Shown piece after piece: positions 34,673 through 38,481 of a stretch of DNA of 38,481 nucleotides (positions are counted from its first letter, which is position 1; each line of letters starts with the position of its first letter). The stretch covers positions 1 to 38,481 of the forward strand of contig JAOUME010000010.1 of the NCBI GenBank assembly GCA_029881655.1, given 5' to 3'. Source of the stretch: Deltaproteobacteria bacterium (GTDB lineage Bacteria; SAR324; XYD2-FULL-50-16). The translations under genes and the position numbers were made by a program. Below the pieces are notes generated by a model. The model worked only from the letters and a program-made list of their open reading frames with translations. It ran no database searches and was not told the origin of the DNA.

Positions 34673-36168
34673 TGAACCCGGCTTTAAATAAGATAATTAA
34701 ATTTATTGTGAGCGGTCTGTTGCTGATTATTTTATATCAGACCGGACTTTCTCAAGGAATTGAGCCTCAGCTTAAACAATCAATGGTGGAAAACAAACGT
34801 TTTTATGATCATATGTACGATATTTTATCACCCGGGACTCTTTCCAAGGGGCATGCCTATCTTGATAACTTCATGGGTTGTTTTAAGTGCCACACCTTAA
34901 ACACGGGCGTGTCTGACGGGTACTGTATGGATTGTCATCAGGAGATCAAAAGTCAGAAAAACAAAAAAAACGGTTACCATGGAAAACAAAATGACAAGGA
35001 ATGTCTTGAATGCCACCTGGAGCATCAGGGAGTTCAGAGCGAGTTGTTTAACCTCGATCTAGTCAAGCACGAAAAATTCGGATTTAAATTAAACGGTGGT
35101 CATGCCGGGATCAAGTGCGATAAATGCCATTTGAGTGAAAAGATGAATCATGAGGCGAGAAACATTCTGATCGATGGTCGAAAAAAAGAACTCAGAAGCT
35201 ATTTAGGACTTTCTGTCGATTGTGATATTTGTCATAATAGACCACATAAAGATCAGTTTAAGGATAAAATTTGTAAGGATTGCCATAGCGATGTATCCTG
35301 GGGTTCCTTGAAATTCGATCATCAAAAGGATTCGGATTTCAAGCTTGAGGAAACTCATTTAAAAATCAATTGCAAGGCATGTCACAAGCCCAATAAAAAT
35401 GACCCAAAAACGGTAGGCTATCAGGGAATCGGGAAAAAATGCGTTGATTGTCATGAAGATCCGCATGAAAAAAGAAGCGGAACTGATTGCGAGTACTGTC
35501 ACACGCCAAAAAAATGGAAAAATATCAACAATATTAAAAAGCTTAGTCGGTTTAATCATTCAAAGCGCTTTTTTGTCCTTGAAGGCGAGCATAAAAAGCA
35601 TAAATGCGAAGATTGCCACGTTTTAGAAAAAAAAATTGTTTATAAGATAGCCAAATACAATTTGTGCGATGATTGTCACAAGGACCCGCACAAAGAGCAG
35701 TTTCAACCCAGGAAATGCGTCCAGTGCCACAAACCGGTTATTGAGTGGAAAAAGCCGAATTTCAATCATGATAAAACGAATTTCGTCATTAAGAACCTTC
35801 ATAAGAAAATCAAATGCAAGGATTGTCATCAGGATGGAAAATACGTTTTGGGGGACCTGGCTAGCTGCGAGGGCTGCCACGAAGATATCCGCAAGATCAT
35901 GATGGGAACCCATTTTCTTCAAAAGGGAAACAACATCCCTCCTGACGCGATGTATCCGGCGGTACCTTGTACCTCCTGCCACCAGCAAAAGGAGGTTAAG
36001 GTTAATGAGGATTTGATCAGGAAAAAATGCGTGGAATGTCATAACAAATCCTTTGGGGACTTATGGGACTATCGTCTCGAAAAGCTGGGTAAAAGACCCG
36101 AGACGCAAACGACACTTGAAAAACAAACCCGTCTATTACAATCTCACCGATTCGCGGACGCTTTTTAG
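34672..36168 (+). CDS. 16-haem c-type cytochrome with internal trihaem repeats
   Basis: A 498-residue exported protein; the N-terminal hydrophobic segment (FIVSGLLLIILYQTGLSQ) is a signal peptide or anchor. CXXCH motifs start at residues 70, 85, 111, 149, 184, 201, 234, 257, 273, 312, 332, 349, 382, 399, 433 and 453. Residues 184-237, 257-316 and 332-386 are three copies of a trihaem unit of form CxxCH.(D/R)PH...C..CH....W..F.H....F.L...H....C..CH. The C-terminal segment (MMGTHFLQKGNNIPPD) and the last two haems are outside the repeat. It is rich in Lys, so strongly basic outside the haems. The ATG overlaps the cytochrome b stop (TAATG). It is likely a long periplasmic wire taking electrons from, or giving them to, that cytochrome b. 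Confidence 0.88.
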   Translation: MNPALNKIIKFIVSGLLLIILYQTGLSQGIEPQLKQSMVENKRFYDHMYDILSPGTLSKGHAYLDNFMGCFKCHTLNTGVSDGYCMDCHQEIKSQKNKKNGYHGKQNDKECLECHLEHQGVQSELFNLDLVKHEKFGFKLNGGHAGIKCDKCHLSEKMNHEARNILIDGRKKELRSYLGLSVDCDICHNRPHKDQFKDKICKDCHSDVSWGSLKFDHQKDSDFKLEETHLKINCKACHKPNKNDPKTVGYQGIGKKCVDCHEDPHEKRSGTDCEYCHTPKKWKNINNIKKLSRFNHSKRFFVLEGEHKKHKCEDCHVLEKKIVYKIAKYNLCDDCHKDPHKEQFQPRKCVQCHKPVIEWKKPNFNHDKTNFVIKNLHKKIKCKDCHQDGKYVLGDLASCEGCHEDIRKIMMGTHFLQKGNNIPPDAMYPAVPCTSCHQQKEVKVNEDLIRKKCVECHNKSFGDLWDYRLEKLGKRPETQTTLEKQTRLLQSHRFADAF

Positions 36169-36192
36169 GTTAACTTTTATGGAACAGGGAAT

Positions 36193-36918
36193 ATGTTAAA
36201 ATATATCAGGATATTAACCTTATTCTTTTTCACGCTGATACCGTTTCTTTTGACCGGATTTCCCGTACTCGCTTCTAAGGGAAGTTATGTGGATATTGAG
36301 AATTATTATATTCTTCAGATCGGCAATATTGTGGTGCAAGGAAAATCCAACTTCTTTGACTTCAAAGGTGAGGCTATTAAACATGAGGGGAAATTGGTTG
36401 AGGAAGATGAAACCTATACCGGCAGGATTATTTTGCGTTTTAAGGATTTACATTTCAATCTTCCTTTGGCAGGGAGCATTATCACCGACCCAAAATATAT
36501 GGATGTAAAGCATCACCCTGAAATCGAGATCAACCTAGATCACTTCAAGCCAGAGGAAAAGCCTACTAGCGTTAAAAGTATGCTCAGTATGAACGGGGTC
36601 ACGAAACCGATTTCAATCGCGACTACAATCACCAACAGCACACCTGTCGTTAAGGTTAATGGTAGTTTCACCGTCAAGCAAACCGATTATAAGATCATTC
36701 CCTATAAAGCGGGTCTGGTAAAAGTCGTTGATGAGTTGAACATTAGTTTTTTGGTTTATTTTTGCGAAACGCATGATAAGATGCCGCCTAATGATTATGT
36801 CAGCCCAGAGAGGATAAAGCAGTTTCTGGTAGAGGACAATATTACCATCATTACTGATGATACGTTTTATGGTTGTGAAGAGTTAAGGCCACTCAGAGAG
36901 CAGGGTCTTTTGAAATAG
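36193..36918 (+). CDS. YceI-family periplasmic lipocalin-like protein
   Basis: A 241-residue protein with a signal peptide (LTLFFFTLIPFLLTGFPVLA, cut near 27). The central part fits YceI: an FDFKGEAIKHEGKL strand, DPKYMDVKHHPEIEINLDHF, a LSMNGVTKPI turn and the closing VNGSFTVKQTDYKI. YceI proteins bind isoprenoid chains such as quinones in a beta-barrel and often sit beside cytochrome b561 genes. That fits a quinone-linked operon (inference). About 45 residues at the C-terminus with two Cys (FCETHDKMPP; FYGCEELRPL) extend beyond the usual fold. The ATG has AGGGAAT in front. It is 34 bp upstream of the response regulator. Confidence 0.8.
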   Translation: MLKYIRILTLFFFTLIPFLLTGFPVLASKGSYVDIENYYILQIGNIVVQGKSNFFDFKGEAIKHEGKLVEEDETYTGRIILRFKDLHFNLPLAGSIITDPKYMDVKHHPEIEINLDHFKPEEKPTSVKSMLSMNGVTKPISIATTITNSTPVVKVNGSFTVKQTDYKIIPYKAGLVKVVDELNISFLVYFCETHDKMPPNDYVSPERIKQFLVEDNITIITDDTFYGCEELRPLREQGLLK

Positions 36919-36952
36919 CCAAGTATATTGAACAACGATTAAGGGATACCCG

Positions 36953-37624
36953 ATGAGAATATTACTGGTTGAGGACGAAAAAGGAGTTGCGAGTTTTATT
37001 AAAAAAGGTCTTGAAGAAGAGCGTTACACTGTTGACCTAATGACGAATGGAGAGGATGGATTGCATTTGGCGCTGACTGAGACATATGATCTTTTGCTTT
37101 TGGATGTGATGCTTCCGAAGGTTAATGGATTTGAAATATGTAAAACGGTCAGGGAGAATCAGATACAGACACCGATCTGCATGCTAAGCGCAAAAGGATC
37201 GGTTCAAGACAAAGTGCAGGGACTGGACTACGGTGCGGACGATTACCTCACAAAACCCTTTTCTTTTGAAGAGTTATTAGCCAGGGTAAGGGCTTTACTC
37301 CGCAGAAAAAATGAAACAATCTTAGAACTTCAGGTCGGAAATCTCAAGCTGAATACCCAGACTCATCGAATCTATGTCGATCAAAATGAAATTCTTCTAA
37401 GACCCAAAGAGTACGCGATTTTGGAATACCTTGTGCGCAACGAAGGCCGGATTATTTCCAGAACCCAGATCCTGGAAAATATATGGGGTTATAATTTCGA
37501 TCCGAACACTAATATTGTTGATGTCCACATTAAATCGATCCGTAAAAAACTTTCTGAGTTCTCCGAGATCGATTATATACGTACCATAAGGGGGATGGGT
37601 TATATGATTGAAGATTTAAAATAA
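36953..37624 (+). CDS. OmpR/PhoB-family response regulator
   Basis: A 223-residue cytosolic transcription factor. The receiver domain has the acidic pair in LLVEDEK, the phospho-acceptor Asp51 in LLLLDVMLPKVNGFE, Ser79 in CMLSAKGS and Lys101 in YLTKPFSFEEL. From about residue 125 there is a winged-helix DNA-binding domain (LRPKEYAILEYLVRNEGRII, then VDVHIKSIRKKL and IRTIRGMGYMIED), closest in style to CusR/MprA/QseB. Members bind direct repeats of 10-11 bp, which matches the TTCAT arrays before both cytochrome operons. It is the second-to-last gene of operon 2. The kinase at 29921 is the obvious partner because no other two-component gene is in the window. Confidence 0.9.
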   Translation: MRILLVEDEKGVASFIKKGLEEERYTVDLMTNGEDGLHLALTETYDLLLLDVMLPKVNGFEICKTVRENQIQTPICMLSAKGSVQDKVQGLDYGADDYLTKPFSFEELLARVRALLRRKNETILELQVGNLKLNTQTHRIYVDQNEILLRPKEYAILEYLVRNEGRIISRTQILENIWGYNFDPNTNIVDVHIKSIRKKLSEFSEIDYIRTIRGMGYMIEDLK

Positions 37625-37625
37625 C

Positions 37626-37650
37626 CAAGCTGCTATAGCTTATTCTTTTC
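37626..37650 (+). terminator. Weak hairpin after the response regulator gene
   Basis: AAGCT-GCTAT-AGCTT is followed by ATTCTTTTC. The 5-bp stem is short but the T-rich tail is the best intrinsic-terminator-like sequence in this part of the window. If it works only partly, the following membrane protein gene would be expressed at a lower level. Confidence 0.25.
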
Positions 37651-37702
37651 AGCGTCATGTTTTATAAAGTTTGTTGAATAACGAAAATTAACGGAGCAAA
37701 GA

Positions 37703-38260
37703 ATGCCATTTGATCAAGTGAAAGAATTTAGAAGCGTGAAAATCGGAATCATATTAATCCTATTGGGTTTTTTATTTGGTTTGGGATTGGGGATCGTCTT
37801 TGGGGTCTTTGAAGACAATCTTAAAGATAACCTAAAAAAGGACGCTGGAATCGTTCTGCAACAAATCTATCAGGGGGATCAGGCAAAGGCTGATAAAATT
37901 GTTAGTAAAAGTTGGGTGTACATCAAAAGAGCCCACTTTCACGCAACTGGCATGGCGACAATCGCGTTGCTTTTAACAATTATTATGTGCCGTATACCTG
38001 TAGCGGAAAGTTTGAAAAAATTAATCGCCATATTTTTTGGAATTGGGTCGATTGGTTATCCCTTATCATGGTTATTGGCGGGCTTAAACGCGCCAGCGTT
38101 AGGCAGTACGGGTGTCGCAAAATCGCAGTTGGTTTTCCTGGCCGCACCATCCATCGGGTTTTATAGTTTTGGTTTTTTGGTTTTTTTCGCTTTAATCCTA
38201 AAGATTTTATTTCTACATAAAGTTGATTCCAATGAGGAAAGTAACCAGTCCTTGATATGA
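37703..38260 (+). CDS. Unrecognised inner-membrane protein with a KRAHFHATG motif
   Basis: A 185-residue protein with four predicted helices, at about residues 13-36, 80-98, 102-125 and 143-170. A soluble stretch (EDNLKDNLKKDAGIVLQQIYQGDQ) separates helices 1 and 2. It ends SKSWVYIKRAHFHATGMATIALL, placing His78 and His80 at the membrane edge, where they could bind haem or metal. I do not recognise the family. It is the last gene of the redox locus, 78 bp after the response regulator, with a clear GGAG ribosome site. The gene order suggests a link to the cytochromes, either as a membrane cytochrome-like subunit or as an accessory sensor. Confidence 0.55.
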   Translation: MPFDQVKEFRSVKIGIILILLGFLFGLGLGIVFGVFEDNLKDNLKKDAGIVLQQIYQGDQAKADKIVSKSWVYIKRAHFHATGMATIALLLTIIMCRIPVAESLKKLIAIFFGIGSIGYPLSWLLAGLNAPALGSTGVAKSQLVFLAAPSIGFYSFGFLVFFALILKILFLHKVDSNEESNQSLI

Positions 38261-38481
38261 TTTCTAATTAACCTTATAGCTGAAAAACCTGACAATTTTC
38301 ATTTCAATGAAACAACTGGATTGAATCAATATCTTGGGATTAAGGAAAAAACCAAAGAAAAAGGTTGCCAGTTGGTTTAATTATTTGAAATAATAATTGT
38401 AGGAAGATTGATTTCATGTCCATTAAATTCGACCTGATTAAAAAGTATGAATAGGGTATTAAGATTGTAATTTAATGTTTT
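38261..38481. other. 221-bp right edge without a supported gene
   Basis: AT-rich. It contains a TTTCAT-TTCA-ATGAAA palindrome near 38297-38312 and an AATTATT/AATAATaATT inverted repeat near 38374-38398. There is no reading frame longer than a few codons. The palindrome shares TTCAT/ATGAA words with the operon arrays but not their 11-bp phase. Confidence 0.4.

Noticed and set aside
38297-38312. TTTCAT-TTCA-ATGAAA palindrome as a third copy of the operon operator
   Set aside because: The TTCAT and ATGAA elements are 9 bp apart, in the opposite order and without the 11-bp series or the GTTAGTWTAA block.
1-38481. CRISPR arrays, tRNA, rRNA, transposases, phage genes
   Set aside because: I looked for regularly spaced repeats, cloverleaf-like sequences, transposase motifs and terminal inverted repeats and saw none. 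The regular repeats found are protein-level haem units.

Overview
The window (about 43% GC by eye, protein-dense, no tRNA, rRNA, CRISPR or insertion sequence seen) comes from a Gram-negative bacterium. It has lpxD (lipid A), signal peptides, a lipobox, an outer-membrane-type protein and many c-type cytochromes. An 11-subunit complex I locus without nuoEFG, a very large pyruvate:ferredoxin oxidoreductase and multihaem cytochromes suggest a deltaproteobacterial-type or SAR324-like lineage. That placement is a guess from gene style and was not tested.

Layout. (1) 1-2779: minus-strand housekeeping genes, namely the N-terminal part of aroA (runs off the left edge), a metallo-beta-lactamase-fold hydrolase with an extra N-terminal domain, and a TerB-like protein; lpxD is divergent at 2983-4059. 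(2) 4115-8752: a 1545-residue PFOR, preceded by a 546-bp gene-free stretch with a 45-bp centred dyad. (3) 9299-19766: nuoN-M-L-K-J-I-H-D-C-B-A on the minus strand, transcribed A to N, with no E, F or G. (4) 20053-21471: purF of the Fe-S type. Divergent from it is an unusual fusion of an MGS-like allosteric domain with a cytosine-deaminase-like amidohydrolase. (5) 23433-26719: an McrB/McrC-type restriction pair with an extra domain inside the McrB AAA+ module. (6) 26915-38260: a DUF302 protein, then a two-operon redox locus.

The redox locus is the most interesting part. Operon 1 (27563-31177) encodes a membrane cytochrome b fused to a dihaem cytochrome c, an SHP-like monohaem cytochrome, a free dihaem cytochrome (DHC) and a sensor histidine kinase. 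Operon 2 (31559-38260) encodes a small outer-membrane-type protein, a decahaem lipoprotein made of five tandem dihaem units, a pentahaem cytochrome, a FdnI-like cytochrome b, a 16-haem cytochrome, a YceI protein, an OmpR-type response regulator and an unrecognised membrane protein. By CXXCH count the locus has 36 c-type haem sites.

The same phased array, ATGAA-N6-TTCAT-N6-TTCAT-N6-TTCAT with exact 11-bp spacing, precedes both operons. In both it is followed at the same distance by a GTTAGTWTAA block that looks like a -10 region. This suggests that one OmpR-family regulator, plausibly the one encoded here, drives both halves. The kinase lies in one operon and the regulator in the other.

As a working model (inference), the two cytochromes b exchange electrons with the quinone pool. 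The periplasmic multihaem proteins relay them between the inner membrane and the outer-membrane lipoprotein or soluble SHP/DHC. The kinase senses a signal linked to that flow. PFOR and the NADH-module-less complex I could separately form a ferredoxin-to-quinone route.
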